A program made the position numbers and the translations under genes. Under the pieces are notes generated by a model that made no database searches, was not told the origin of the DNA, and saw only the letters and a program-made list of their open reading frames with translations. From the NCBI RefSeq assembly GCF_000014145.1, contig NC_008255.1, forward strand, positions 3,302,001 through 3,366,000: 64,000 bases of DNA, given 5' to 3'. Shown piece after piece: positions 27,123 through 37,300 of the stretch. The number at the start of each line of letters is the position of its first letter. The stretch's first letter is position 1. The stretch comes from Cytophaga hutchinsonii ATCC 33406 (GTDB lineage Bacteria; Bacteroidota; Bacteroidia; Cytophagales; Cytophagaceae).

Positions 27123-27569
27123 ATGAAAAAAATAATTGTATTTCTTGCAGCAGCAGCTTTTGCATTGCAGGTAAACGCGCAGACACAACCTGAAAAGGTA
27201 GCAGATAAAGATGTACCCGCAACTGTTGTCGGCACATTCGAATCTAACCATCCGAACGCAAAAATGGTATCATGGAAAAAAATGGACGGTAATTATGCAG
27301 CTGAATACGATGAAAGCAGCACTAAAAACTGGGCTATTTATAATGCTTCCGGTACGTTGGTTGGTACGAAAGTAAAATTAAAAGATGAAGAAGTTCCTAA
27401 AACGGTATCTGATTATGTAAACAAAAACCATAAAGATGCTGTCAACAAAGAATACTTCAAAATGAAAGATGCTAAGGGCACAGTAACTTATGGTGCTAAG
27501 GTAAAAGACAAAAAACTGATCTTTGATTCAAAAGGTACTTATATCAAGACTGAAGATTGCAAAGAGTAA
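27123..27569 (+). CDS. Periplasmic PepSY-like (DUF2874) protein
   Basis: 148 residues, with a signal peptide ending ALQVNAQ. It has the same design as the protein at 21539-21976: FESNHPNAKMVSWKKMDGNY, a second unit YVNKNHKDAVNKEYFKMKD, and a final KLIFDSKGTYIKTE. Clear paralogues, 5.5 kb apart on either side of the RNA-repair locus. The role is unknown, probably periplasmic ligand or protein binding. The mature protein is very lysine-rich. Confidence 0.87.
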   Translation: MKKIIVFLAAAAFALQVNAQTQPEKVADKDVPATVVGTFESNHPNAKMVSWKKMDGNYAAEYDESSTKNWAIYNASGTLVGTKVKLKDEEVPKTVSDYVNKNHKDAVNKEYFKMKDAKGTVTYGAKVKDKKLIFDSKGTYIKTEDCKE

Positions 27570-27595
27570 TATTTTTAACAGAAGGGTAAGTAAAT

Positions 27596-27637
27596 GCGTC
27601 TTGTCGGTAGGGGTTCCGGCAAGGCGCTATTTTTTTA
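27596..27637 (+). terminator. Intrinsic terminator
   Basis: GCGTCTTGTCGG (27596-27607) pairs with CCGGCAAGGCGC (27616-27627) including G-T pairs, followed by TATTTTTTTAT. It ends the PepSY-like gene. Confidence 0.85.
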
Positions 27638-27642
27638 TATCC

Positions 27643-27668
27643 GTTTTCCATTCTAGTTTTCCATTCTA
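27643..27668. repeat. Tandem 13-bp direct repeat
   Basis: GTTTTCCATTCTA occurs twice head to tail between the terminator and the ArsR promoter. No function is evident. Confidence 0.6.
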
Positions 27669-27700
27669 TAATTATCCTCTGAAAATTTTTATTGAATTAT

Positions 27701-27747
27701 TTGCGTAGCCAGATAACTACACTATATTTGTAGCCAAATAACTACAC
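27701..27747 (+). promoter_or_regulatory. ArsR-type gene promoter with tandem operators
   Basis: A canonical Bacteroidota promoter: TTG (27701-27703), 19 bases, then TATATTTG (27723-27730). Two near-identical 18-bp direct repeats, GTAGCCA[GA]ATAACTACAC, lie at 27705-27722 and 27730-27747, each with GTAG/CTAC ends. They cover the spacer and the start region, as expected for repression by the encoded ArsR-type protein. The 5' leader is only about a dozen bases. Confidence 0.8.
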
Positions 27748-27748
27748 A

Positions 27749-28084
27749 ATGAATTTAAGGAGAGACGTATTTCAGGCCATAGCAGATCCGACACGCAGAG
27801 CAATTCTTATGCTGCTGGCTACCCAATCTATGACAGCGGGCGCCATTGCATCTAACTTTGATACTGCACGCCCAACGGTTTCAAAACATCTTCAGATTCT
27901 TACAGCATGTGAATTATTGAAACAGGAACAAAGCGGCAGAGAAATCCACTATCTTATCAATGCAAAAAAAATGAAAGAAGTGGCTGATTTTATTGAGCCA
28001 TTCCGCACGATGTGGGACGACAGATTTAACAAACTTGAATCTGTAATGAAAAAATATGCCGCTTCAGCAAAAAGAAAAAGTTGA
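27749..28084 (+). CDS. ArsR-family transcriptional repressor
   Basis: 111 residues, a winged helix-turn-helix of the ArsR/SmtB type: [25 protein letters not shown], then the recognition helix region [17 protein letters not shown]. No cysteine cluster for metal sensing is present; this subgroup usually travels with an SRPBCC/AHSA1 protein, as here. It overlaps a possible TTG start of the next gene by four bases and lies 5 bases before that gene's ATG. Tandem operators in its own promoter indicate autoregulation of this small operon. Confidence 0.93.
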   Translation: MNLRRDVFQAIADPTRRAILMLLATQSMTAGAIASNFDTARPTVSKHLQILTACELLKQEQSGREIHYLINAKKMKEVADFIEPFRTMWDDRFNKLESVMKKYAASAKRKS

Positions 28085-28089
28085 ATACA

Positions 28090-28554
28090 ATGGAAAAAAA
28101 AACGAACATTCATGCAGAAGACGGGAAGCAGGATTTACTGATTAGCCGGGAATTTGACCTGCCTGTGGAATTACTGTTTAAAGCCTACACAGAGCCCGAA
28201 TTTGTGGAGCAATGGATGGGAACAACGGTACTAAAGCTGGAAAATAAAAAACACGGCAGTTATCAATTTGAAACCACAGACCCAAAAGGAAACAAACATG
28301 GCTTCAATGGCACCATCCACGAATTTGTGCCGGATAAAAAAATAACGCGCACGTTCGAAATGGACAATACCCCATTCCCAATCCAGCTCGAATTTCTGGT
28401 ATTTGAAAAAACAACAGAAACCACCAGCAAGCTCAACATGCATGTTATATACAAATCGGTTACCGACAGAGACAATATACTGAAGCTTCCTTTTGCGCAA
28501 GGAATAAATATGGCGCACAACAGAATACAGGAACTCCCAACCAAACTGAAATAA
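28090..28554 (+). CDS. SRPBCC (AHSA1/START-like) domain protein
   Basis: 154 residues from the ATG at 28090. It has the AHSA1 pattern: ISREFDLPVELLFKAYTEPEFVEQWMG at the start, GFNGTIHEFVPDKKITRTFE in the middle, and a C-terminal helix (NMAHNRIQELPTK). The helix-grip fold binds small hydrophobic ligands in related proteins. Translationally linked to the ArsR-type repressor upstream, so it may bind the compound to which that repressor responds; this is inference from the common gene pairing. Confidence 0.9.
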   Translation: MEKKTNIHAEDGKQDLLISREFDLPVELLFKAYTEPEFVEQWMGTTVLKLENKKHGSYQFETTDPKGNKHGFNGTIHEFVPDKKITRTFEMDNTPFPIQLEFLVFEKTTETTSKLNMHVIYKSVTDRDNILKLPFAQGINMAHNRIQELPTKLK

Positions 28555-28584
28555 AAAATTAACTGTTATTATTTACGTACTGCT

Positions 28585-28968
28585 ATGACAAAAAGAAATA
28601 AAATCATCTACTGGATCGCAACAATCTGGCTTGCATTAGGCATGTTCTCAACCGGTCTTGTACAATTGATACACATGAAAGAAGAAGCCGACATGATGGC
28701 GCACCTGGGTTATCCGCTTTATTTTTTAACCATTTTAGGCGTATGGAAAATGCTTGGTGTTGGAGCCATCCTTGTTCCTGAATTCCCATTAGTAAAAGAA
28801 TGGGCGTATGCTGGTTTTTTCTTTTCCATGTCCGGAGCGATTGCTTCGCACGCAGCTTCCGGTGATGGAGCCATGGAGTTTTTCGGACCAGCACTTTTAC
28901 TTGTACTAACTGTTGTATCCTGGTATTTCAGACCGGCCGGGCGGAAAACAGCCGCAGGGAGTGTATAA
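28585..28968 (+). CDS. DoxX-like small membrane protein
   Basis: 127 residues with four hydrophobic segments. GMFSTGLVQLIHMKEEADMMAHLGYPLYF and KMLGVGAILVPEFPLVKEWAYAGFFF are typical of the DoxX-like family, which occurs in many ArsR/SRPBCC gene groups. It starts 30 bases after the SRPBCC gene and is probably the third gene of that operon. Its exact biochemical role is not established. Confidence 0.87.
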   Translation: MTKRNKIIYWIATIWLALGMFSTGLVQLIHMKEEADMMAHLGYPLYFLTILGVWKMLGVGAILVPEFPLVKEWAYAGFFFSMSGAIASHAASGDGAMEFFGPALLLVLTVVSWYFRPAGRKTAAGSV

Positions 28969-29013
28969 CCATTTTCAAGTGAAAAAAGATCATTCCTATT
29001 AATATGTACCTAT

Positions 29014-29593
29014 ATGAATTCAAAGGTTGACTTTTATTTTACCAAAGCCAAAACATGGCAGCAGGAAATTGAAGCGCTGAGAACAATTGTTCTCAGTCCG
29101 GATCTGGCTGAAGTATTAAAGTGGGGCTGTCCGTGCTATACACTGGAAGACAAAAATATTGTGTTGATCCATACATTCAAAGAATACTGTGCATTGCTTT
29201 TTTTCAAGGGTAGTTTACTGAAAGATCCAAAAGACATTCTTGTACAGCAAACGGAAAATGTTCAGGCTGCGCGACAGATGCGGTTTACCAGCCTGCAGGA
29301 AATTAACAAGTTGAAAACAGTTATTAAAGCTTATATCAAAGAAGCCATAGCGGTAGAAAAATCAGGGCAAAAAGTTGAAATGGAAAAAAACAACGGCGTT
29401 TGCTATGCCGGATGAATTCAAACAGGTTTTAAAAGAAGATGCCGCGTTGAAAAAAGCATTTAATGCATTGACACCTGGGCGCCAACGTGGCTATCTGCTG
29501 CATTTTTCTTCCGCCAAACAAGCTAAAACGCGCGTGGCCCGGATCGAAAAAAGCATTCCCGATATTCTGGAAGGCAAAGGTCTGAATGACTGA
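29014..29593 (+). pseudogene. YdeI/OmpD-associated family gene split by a frameshift
   Basis: Two overlapping frames form one gene. Frame 1 (29014-29415) encodes a DUF1801 domain (KTWQQEIEALRTIV, EVLKWGCPCYTLEDKNIV, LLFFKGSLLKDP). Frame 2 (to 29593) encodes the usual C-terminal part (AFAMPDEFKQVLKEDAALKKAFNALTPGRQRGYL...GKGLND). The switch is at a run of seven A (29384-29390); six A would restore a single protein of about 192 residues. It may be a true disruption, a phase-variable tract, or a base-calling error. Other members are cytosolic proteins of unclear function. Confidence 0.75.
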
Positions 29594-29612
29594 AATAAAT
29601 TATTGATAGAGA

Positions 29613-30158
29613 ATGAAAAAAGTACTGCTGGATTTAGCTGTAACGTTAGACGGATTTATTGAAGGACCGAACGGAGAAACCGACTGGTGCATCATGGACG
29701 ACGATATGAACGTTGAAGGTTTCCTCGCAAGTATAGACACGATATTTTATGGCCGCGTAAGTTATGATGCCTGGGGAAAATTTCAGCCCGATAGTACCGC
29801 AAGTGCTGCTGAACAGAAGCTCTGGCAGGCGATACATGCAAAGAAAAAATTTCTTTTTTCCAAAACCGTAATGCAGGACAAACAGGCAACAATCATAGCT
29901 TCTGATATTGCAGCGTATGTTGCTGAAATTAAAAAGCAGGGCGGAAAAGATATCTGGCTTTACGGAGGAGCAAGTTTAATCAAAACATTCATTCAGTTAG
30001 ATCTGATTGATGTCTATAGAATATCTGTGCACCCGATAGCCTTGGGAAGCGGCAAGCCTTTATTTGAAACATTACAGCACCGGTTGAATTTAAAACTAAT
30101 CAAAACCAATATATTCCGATCGGGTGTCGTACAGCTGATCTATGAACCGGAAAAATAA
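29613..30158 (+). CDS. RibD C-terminal/dihydrofolate-reductase-like protein
   Basis: 181 residues. The N-terminus (DLAVTLDGFIEGPNGETDWC) and the C-terminal segments GGKDIWLYGGASLIKTFIQ and DVYRISVHPIALGSGKPLFE match the RibD_C/YyaP-YwjB reductase family. These are presumed NADPH-dependent cytosolic reductases, but for stand-alone members the substrate is unknown. It starts 19 bases after the YdeI-like gene, probably on the same transcript. Confidence 0.9.
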   Translation: MKKVLLDLAVTLDGFIEGPNGETDWCIMDDDMNVEGFLASIDTIFYGRVSYDAWGKFQPDSTASAAEQKLWQAIHAKKKFLFSKTVMQDKQATIIASDIAAYVAEIKKQGGKDIWLYGGASLIKTFIQLDLIDVYRISVHPIALGSGKPLFETLQHRLNLKLIKTNIFRSGVVQLIYEPEK

Positions 30159-30238
30159 AATATCATTTGGTAACGGTCTTTACCGTTTCTATCAAATGGT
30201 TACATTATAACTGCATTCTTTCTCTAATTTACGTCCTT

Positions 30239-30805
30239 ATGAAAAACATAAAAAAGAAATTACCAGCCGATCAGGCAAAAGAATTGCTCAGCATTCTGAA
30301 AGCACGTTTCGAAAAACACATGAACCGGCACAAAGGCCTTGAATGGCCTAAGGTAGAGGAAAAGCTAAAGGCTTCCGATGCAACGTTGTGGTCACTGAAT
30401 GAAATGGAAAATACAGGTGGCCAACCGGATGTAGTTGGCTACGATAAAAAAACAAACACCTATACATTTTTTGACTGTTCTGCAGAAAGCCCTAAAGGCC
30501 GCAGAAGTGTGTGTTACGATCATCAGGCATTGGAATCGCGTAAAGAAAACAAACCCGCAAACAGTGCTGTTGAGATGGCCGCAGATATGGGCATTGAACT
30601 TTTAACAGAACAGCAATACAGAGAATTGCAGACGCTGGGCGAATTTGATTTAAAAACATCCAGCTGGATCGCAACAACAGGGCCGGTCCGTAAACTGGGC
30701 GGCGCACTCTTTTGTGACCGACGCTATAATACCGTATTCCTTTACCATAATGGGGCAGAATCCTATTACGCAGCCAGAGGATTCCGTGGTTTTTTAAACG
30801 TATAA
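30239..30805 (+). CDS. DUF4256 family protein
   Basis: 188 residues from the ATG at 30239; the longer frame from 30167 adds an unlikely hydrophobic head. Family blocks are visible: LEWPKVEEKL, LWSLNEMENTGGQPDVVG, FFDCSAESPKGRRSVCYD, SSWIATTGPVRKLGGALF and YYAARGFRG. It is a cytosolic protein of unknown function that is widespread in bacteria. It follows the RibD-like gene by 80 bases and is closed by a strong hairpin terminator. Confidence 0.88.
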   Translation: MKNIKKKLPADQAKELLSILKARFEKHMNRHKGLEWPKVEEKLKASDATLWSLNEMENTGGQPDVVGYDKKTNTYTFFDCSAESPKGRRSVCYDHQALESRKENKPANSAVEMAADMGIELLTEQQYRELQTLGEFDLKTSSWIATTGPVRKLGGALFCDRRYNTVFLYHNGAESYYAARGFRGFLNV

Positions 30806-30863
30806 ATTACGTCATTTTCTATTTTACAGGTATCCAGGGAAAGCACCTGCAAAATAGCTTTAT

Positions 30864-30906
30864 GCCTTTTAAAAAGTACCCTGCTTCTTTTTAAAAGGCT
30901 TTTAAA
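30864..30906 (+). terminator. Intrinsic terminator
   Basis: GCCTTTTAAAAAG (30864-30876) pairs perfectly with CTTTTTAAAAGGC (30887-30899), followed by TTTT. A second hairpin (ACAGGT...ACCTGC) lies just before it. The remaining 70 bases up to the next gene are AT-rich promoter-like sequence. Confidence 0.87.
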
Positions 30907-30976
30907 TGAAGCAAAATGTAAACATATTTTCATATATTGCAATTATATTTTATAACTAACACTGCTTTTAACCGCT

Positions 30977-33268
30977 ATGAAAAAAAACACATTCTTTCTC
31001 TTGTTTGTTGCGCTGTTTACAACCATTCAGCTCTACGCCCAGCAGCTGCAGCCAATTCCGGATCCTGTACTAAGAAGTTTCTTAATCGCTGAATTTCCTG
31101 AATGTTTTAGCGGAGACCTGATGGATACTTCCTGTTATATAGTTAAATACCGGGATGAACTGAATGTATCCAACATGGGTATTTCTGATCTTTCCGGCAT
31201 ACAGTTTTTCACACATCTTACAACCTTGAAGTGCTCGAAAAATAATCTGACAACACTGGAGGATGTACTTCCTGATTCCCTGCGGTTCCTGGATTGTGAA
31301 TACAATAAACTTACGCTCCTGCCTGCCCTGCCCCATGGATTAAATGTACTCCTGTGCTCCGGCAACCAGCTTACAGCACTTCCCGCCTTACCTTCAAAAA
31401 TAGATGTTATTCATTGCTCCAACAATCAACTCACACAGTTACCGGCCTTCCCGAATAGCTTTTCTACCCTTGCAGCGGATAGCAATAAAATTGCTGTATT
31501 GCCCGCAATACCAGACTCCCTGTATTATATAAGCATCACAAATAATGCGCTTACAGAGTTTCCGGCCGTTTCAGTCGCTGCGAATAAAATATTTTATATA
31601 AACGTTTCTGATAATACGATTACAGCAGTACCTGCAGTACCGCCTTCCTTACAATTCCTGCAAATAGCCAACAACCTTATTTCTGAATTACCTGCTCTCC
31701 CATCGGGACTGTTATCATTAGGCTGTTCTAATAATCAGATCAGGTGCCTGCCCTATTTGCCAATGGGATTGAAGTGGCTGAGCTTTAGAGAAAATCCAAT
31801 CACCTGCATGCCTAATATGCCATCCGATCTGATTTACTTCAGCCCTTCAACTACCACGATCTGTACGGCTGAAAACACCACACAGAATAATTGCACCTAT
31901 TATACACCAGCAAGAGGAATTGTGTTTGTAGACTATAATGGTAATAACATACAGGATCCGGGAGATACAGTGATACAGGACATATTGATCTCTGCCACAA
32001 AACCGGATGCACCCCAAACGCTTACAGATGCCATGGGAAGATTTACCTTATATCTTGCTCCCGGAACATATGTTTACCGCGCAAATGTTTCAGATACCCT
32101 GTTTACGCTTTCAGCACTTCGGCTCATTAAAATTGTTGACGGAGTAAGCAACGCCGCGTCCTATGATTTTGGATTAGTACCTACAAAAGAAATCAAAACC
32201 CTGGCTGTTACGATTACTGCTTCTCCACAACCAAGGCCGGGGTTCCCTACAGGGTATACCATCACCTGCATCAATACCGGAAACTTTCCGGTAACAAATG
32301 CAGAGCTGCGTTTTTCGTATGCACCTGAATTCGCCTATGAATCTGCGTCCTTACCTTACACCAGCCACCAGGATACGGTTATTACCTGGAATATTCCGGT
32401 ACTGTACCCGGGAGAGAAAAAAAATATTTCTGTTGCATTTACCTTGCCGGCCTTTGTAGCACTTGGCACACCATTACCATCCAGCGCTGTGCTGAAGCCC
32501 ATTAATGCAGGCGACACCACACGCAACTACTGTTTTTTACATAACGAAGCAAGAGGATCGTATGACCCGAATGACAAGAATGTTTTGCCGGAGGGTACGG
32601 TAACACCCGTGTTCATTAGCAACCAGGAAAACCTGGAGTACACGATCCGTTTTCAAAATACAGGCAATGCAGATGCCATCAATGTAGTGGTAATGGATAC
32701 AATCAGCAGCAAACTTGATATCGAAACATTAACCATGTTAAGTGCCAGCCACCCGTACAGATATGAGCAGCGCGGCAATAAAGCCATATGGACATTTGAA
32801 AATATTCATTTACCAGACATGCAGACCAACGAACCTGAAAGCCATGGCTATATTAAATTTACCATCAAGCCAGTTACAGATTTGGCATTAGGAGATGCCA
32901 TAACCAACAGAGCAGGTATTCTGTTTGATTTTAATGAACCAATCATTACAAATACAACACAAACAATTGTAGCCGAGCCGCCGGTAGTAACAGGTATTAC
33001 CAGCAAAGCATCCCCTGCAATGAAACTGACTGTTTATCCAAACCCTTGTACAGATAAGGTTACTATAACATTCAATGAACACAGCTATTCCGGTAACGCG
33101 ACTCTCCGCATATGGAACAATTTAAATCAGCAGGTAATAAATCAATCTGTTGTTCTTAACAAAGGAATGAATACATTGGAAGCAGATGTTCACCGTTTAC
33201 CTGCGGGCATGTATTATATTGAAATAAGTTATAACGGAGCATCCCATACCTCAAAACTCCTGAAATAA
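30977..33268 (+). CDS. Secreted leucine-rich-repeat protein with T9SS type A sorting domain
   Basis: 763 residues, with a signal peptide (FFLLFVALFTTIQLYAQ). Residues about 60-290 are leucine-rich repeats of about 20 residues, alternating LxxLxCSxNxLTxLPALP-like units. An SdrD/SpaA-like segment follows (GIVFVDYNGNNIQDPGDTVI), then a DUF7619-type domain (SYDPNDKNVLPEG ... ILFDFNEPI) and a C-terminal sorting domain from VYPNPCTDK. It is expected to be exported by T9SS and anchored or released at the cell surface. The last domains match those of the FG-GAP protein at 14.5 kb. Confidence 0.88.
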   Translation: MKKNTFFLLFVALFTTIQLYAQQLQPIPDPVLRSFLIAEFPECFSGDLMDTSCYIVKYRDELNVSNMGISDLSGIQFFTHLTTLKCSKNNLTTLEDVLPDSLRFLDCEYNKLTLLPALPHGLNVLLCSGNQLTALPALPSKIDVIHCSNNQLTQLPAFPNSFSTLAADSNKIAVLPAIPDSLYYISITNNALTEFPAVSVAANKIFYINVSDNTITAVPAVPPSLQFLQIANNLISELPALPSGLLSLGCSNNQIRCLPYLPMGLKWLSFRENPITCMPNMPSDLIYFSPSTTTICTAENTTQNNCTYYTPARGIVFVDYNGNNIQDPGDTVIQDILISATKPDAPQTLTDAMGRFTLYLAPGTYVYRANVSDTLFTLSALRLIKIVDGVSNAASYDFGLVPTKEIKTLAVTITASPQPRPGFPTGYTITCINTGNFPVTNAELRFSYAPEFAYESASLPYTSHQDTVITWNIPVLYPGEKKNISVAFTLPAFVALGTPLPSSAVLKPINAGDTTRNYCFLHNEARGSYDPNDKNVLPEGTVTPVFISNQENLEYTIRFQNTGNADAINVVVMDTISSKLDIETLTMLSASHPYRYEQRGNKAIWTFENIHLPDMQTNEPESHGYIKFTIKPVTDLALGDAITNRAGILFDFNEPIITNTTQTIVAEPPVVTGITSKASPAMKLTVYPNPCTDKVTITFNEHSYSGNATLRIWNNLNQQVINQSVVLNKGMNTLEADVHRLPAGMYYIEISYNGASHTSKLLK

Positions 33269-33270
33269 AG

Positions 33271-33436
33271 TAGGGGCAACCCTTGCGGTTGCCCTTTTAA
33301 ATATAGGGTTGCCCTTTTAAATATAGGGTTGCCCTTTTAAATATAGGGGTATCGTTTTAATATAGGGTACCGTTTTAATATATGGTACCGTTTTAATATA
33401 GGGGCAACCGAAAGAGTTGCCCCTATATTTTTTTCC
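33271..33436. repeat. GTAGGGGC hairpin repeat array ending in a terminator
   Basis: A GGGGCAACC/GGTTGCCC hairpin follows the stop codon by five bases. Then come three 20-bp tandem units (33291-33350, GCCCTTTTAAATATAGGGTT pattern) and three shorter 18- to 19-bp variants with GGTACC or GGTATC cores. The array closes with AATATAGGGGCAAC (33395-33408) paired to GTTGCCCCTATATT (33416-33429) and a T-run, a strong intrinsic terminator. The remaining 190 bases to the next gene show only AT-rich promoter-like sequence. Confidence 0.85.
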
Positions 33437-33628
33437 CACGCTATTGATTTATTACCTAAAAAAGGTATTTTTACAACGCATTTAATATCAAATATTTATG
33501 TTAAATGTGGAATTGTGCATTTGTTACTTCACAGAACAGTATTCATCTTTTTCCTTAAACGAATCTCTACATACTACCCCGGGATTATTTTAGCATCCGG
33601 ATAAACACAAATAGAAAATTCTACATTC

Positions 33629-34333
33629 ATGTTCAGACGTATCATCTGGGTTGCCTGTTTCTGTATAATAACAGGTACCCTTTTTTCGTGTTTTGAAATC
33701 AAAGAACATATCAATATCCGTGAAAATGGTTCGGGCTCGTATTCTTTCCTGATGGATCTTTCTCAGATGAAACCGATCTTTGCTTTCAGCCGCGACTTTC
33801 AGCGTTCTATGGGTGATACATCTGCACGAGCAAAAAAAGCAGCTGCAATGCCAAACCCGCTGCTGCAGATGAAAGCCAAATTCGATGCGCTTCAGCCTAT
33901 GCTGGAGTCGGTACAGGGAATTTCAAATTATAAAACGGTGTGTGATACCACGTCTTATATTATCGGCGCAACGTACTCATTTGCATCCATGGAATCGCTG
34001 AACAACTCTATCAACATACTGCGCAACGCCACCAACAACGGAGGAACTACAGAAACAAGGCACTATACATTCAATCAAAAACATTTTGAAAAGTTCAACG
34101 ATATTTCCAAAGAAAGTGTAACCGGCCCTACAAGCAGGAACGACAGCCTTACGAACGATCTGTTAAAAGGCGCGCGCTATACTCTTACCTGTACATTTGA
34201 ACGGAAAATAAAAGACGTAAGCAATCCTTTATATTTTATCAGTGCCGATGGCAAAACACTTTTATACACCGGCTCACTGCTTGATATCATGAACCAGAAA
34301 ACCAATATCGGCAATTCTGTCGTTTTACATTAA
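33629..34333 (+). CDS. Hypothetical lipoprotein
   Basis: 234 residues. The N-terminus MFRRIIWVACFCIITGTLFSC is a lipoprotein signal with the acylated Cys in LFSC. The mature part starts FEIKEHINIRENGSGSYSFLMDLSQM, a pattern seen in Bacteroidota outer-membrane-linked lipoproteins that open with a beta-strand and serine/glycine-rich loop. No named domain recognised. First gene of a run of six on the plus strand (33.6-44.8 kb), 12 bases before the giant repeat protein, so it may be a surface partner of that cargo. Confidence 0.78.
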   Translation: MFRRIIWVACFCIITGTLFSCFEIKEHINIRENGSGSYSFLMDLSQMKPIFAFSRDFQRSMGDTSARAKKAAAMPNPLLQMKAKFDALQPMLESVQGISNYKTVCDTTSYIIGATYSFASMESLNNSINILRNATNNGGTTETRHYTFNQKHFEKFNDISKESVTGPTSRNDSLTNDLLKGARYTLTCTFERKIKDVSNPLYFISADGKTLLYTGSLLDIMNQKTNIGNSVVLH

Positions 34334-34345
34334 TGCTGTAACAAC

Positions 34346-37300
34346 ATGAAGAAATTCTTATTTCTTGCAGCCGTTTGCGGTATCGCGTTTACACAGATTG
34401 CCCAGGCACAATGGATCAGCAGCGGCAACACACGCAGTATTTCACTCGGACAATCAATTGCGCGCGATGCTTCCGGAAATGTATACGGAACCGGCACCTT
34501 TACCTGTGACCTCATCATTCAGCAGGACACATTACATAACCCATCCTGCGGGTCTGCAACAACGCTGCCGCTGGCCGTATCCCGGTTTGATGGTTACCTG
34601 GTAAAATATACCGCAGACGGAAAACTCCTGTGGTCAAGACAGATTACAGGAAATGAAACAAATACCTTATTTGAAATAACAGGAGTTTCTGCTTCACCTT
34701 CTGCACTATTTATTACCGGGCATTACAAAGGTTCGTTAACCTTCGGCAGCACCGTTGTTACAAACAGCACTGCGGTAAACGATGCATTTGTTGCCTGTTA
34801 TGATCTGAACGGAAATTTCCTTTGGGTAAAAACACAGTTTGCACGCAAAGCAGCGGATGAAGCAACAGCAGCATCTATATCTGCCGGCACAGATGGCAGT
34901 GTGGTGTTTACAGGAAAATACAAGGGAGCTTTTATTTCTTCCAATGACGCGGACACCATTCGTTCTTCAACATATGCCTTTTATCTCATGAAGTTTAATG
35001 CATCAGGTACCTACCTCTGGCTAAAATCTTCCAAAGGAAAAAACGGCGGCTCGCGTGCCGAAGGTAAAGATCTGTGGCAGGATACAAACGGCAATATTTT
35101 TCTCACAGGTAATGTGACCGATACTGTATTTGTTCAATCAGATACCTTAACCTTTGCTACAGGCACCTCAGGTATTTTTATTTCTAAATTTAATTCCAGC
35201 GGAAAACTCACCTGGCTCAAAAAAGAACGTGCAGCACATGTAAATACGATTGAACTTGAAAAAAGCCAGAAATTTTTCCTGCTGGGCGGAGATTATAAAA
35301 ACAATAACAAATTAGACACAACAACATTAACAACGGCTGCCAGCTATGGCGGGTATGTTGCGCGCTACGATACAGCTGGTGTCATGCAGTGGGTGAAAAC
35401 CCTTACTGTTCCAGCGGCAGATTCTGCAGCAGTTGTATTCGGCATAACGGGAGATACAGACGGAAGCGTATATGCAACCGGTATCTTCGGAAAAAAAACA
35501 TCTTCCGGTGCCGTGCTTACTGCAGGTTCTAAAAGCATTACAGCAAGCCCGGGTTTTACTTTTTATGTAGCCAAATACAAACAGGACGGCACCACACAAT
35601 GGCTGCAATCTTATGCCAATGGAAAAACAGATGCCGGTACAGATATTGTCGCATACGATTCTTCACAGGTATTCATCACCGGATATTTTAATACGTCCAT
35701 GCGCATTGACAGCTCGGTTGTAAGTAACAGCAGCGTAGGTCTGAACGCTTTTGTTGCACGCATCGATGCCTGTCCGTTTTTCAGCGCAACGGTTAAAACA
35801 CCTGCGTCGGTTGTAGCCTGTAAAAAAGATTCGATACTGCTTCAAGCCGTTACAGGATCAGGGCTAATCTATCAGTGGCAGAAAAACGGTGTAAACATAA
35901 GCGGTGCTACAAACACAAATTTCTATGCCAAAGATTCCGCCTTATACCGTGTAGTGGTACATTCCTCTGATCCTGCAGTAGGTTGTGTAAAATATTCTCC
36001 GGGAATTTTCATTACCATCAATCCCTTGCCTGACACAGCCGTTCATTACAGCGGCAAGCTTGAATTCTGTCAGGGAGCAAACGTAACACTCAATGCTTCG
36101 TTTGGCAACACCTATAAATGGCTGCTTTCCGGCACGCCCATATCAGGTGCCACAGGTGCAAGTTATACCGCTTCAACGTCAGGTAAGTATCGTGCTGTAC
36201 TTACAAGCAACAAAGGCTGCCGCGATTCTTCCCGTACATTTACCGTTGTTGCAGAACCTGTTCCCGCTCCGCTCCTTACACCTGCCGGTAAGTTTACGAT
36301 CTGCCAGGGCGATACCGTTTTTATGCAGACCACTGCAACACCCACATTTTCCTATCAGTGGTACAGAAACAATATTCTGCTGACACATGATACACTTACT
36401 GCTTACAAAGCCTTTACAGCAGGCCGGTACAAAGTGCAGGTAAAAAACAGATTGGGCTGCGCCACCTTTTCCCCGGAAGATACCGTACTGGTGAATTCTG
36501 CACCAGCAGCAAACATAACAAGCAGCGGCAGTTTAACAAGCTGTCCGTATACATTACCTACGCTGTATACCTCTGCCGATGCAACAACCAACACCGTTCA
36601 ATGGCTGAAAGACGGAAGCGTGCTGCCTGTAAGCGGAAACGCTTATACGCCTTCGCAAAGCGGTGTATATCATGTACGGGTAAAAAATGCGATTAACTGC
36701 AGCAATGAATCCGCCAAGCTTACGGTAACGATCCATGCACAACCAACAGCTGCCGCTACGCTGGCGGGTAGCAGTAGCTTCTGCGCCGGAGATTCTGTGC
36801 GCATCACTGCAACTACCGGCACCTACACGTATTTATGGCAGCGCAACGGCATAACAGTGCCCGGTGCTCAATCCGCCGTATTTTACGGCAAACAGGCGGG
36901 CAGCTACCGCGTAATTCTTTCTGATAACAATCAATGCAGCGATACATCAGCTGTTGTACCGCTTACCTTATTCCCTGTTCCCACTGCTTCCATTCAGCCT
37001 TCAGGCAATCTAACCTTCTGCACCGGAGATTCTGTCCGGCTTGATGCTACTTCCGGTACCGGCTTATCTTACGAATGGTTCCTGAACGGAACAGCGGTGC
37101 CAGGCATGAACAGCCGCACACAAACAATCAAAACAAGCGGTGATTATACCGTGCGCGTATACAACAGCATTGGCTGTGCCGACACATCCGCAGCATTTAA
37201 TATCCATGTATACACTGTTCCGCCGAATACGGTAACCTACTCCGGGCCGCTGGAATTCTGTGCCGGCGGACAGGTAACGCTTTCAGCGGCAGAAGATCCC

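Noticed and set aside
33291-33430. The tandem repeats as a CRISPR array
   Set aside because: Units are contiguous, without unique spacers, and no cas gene is present.
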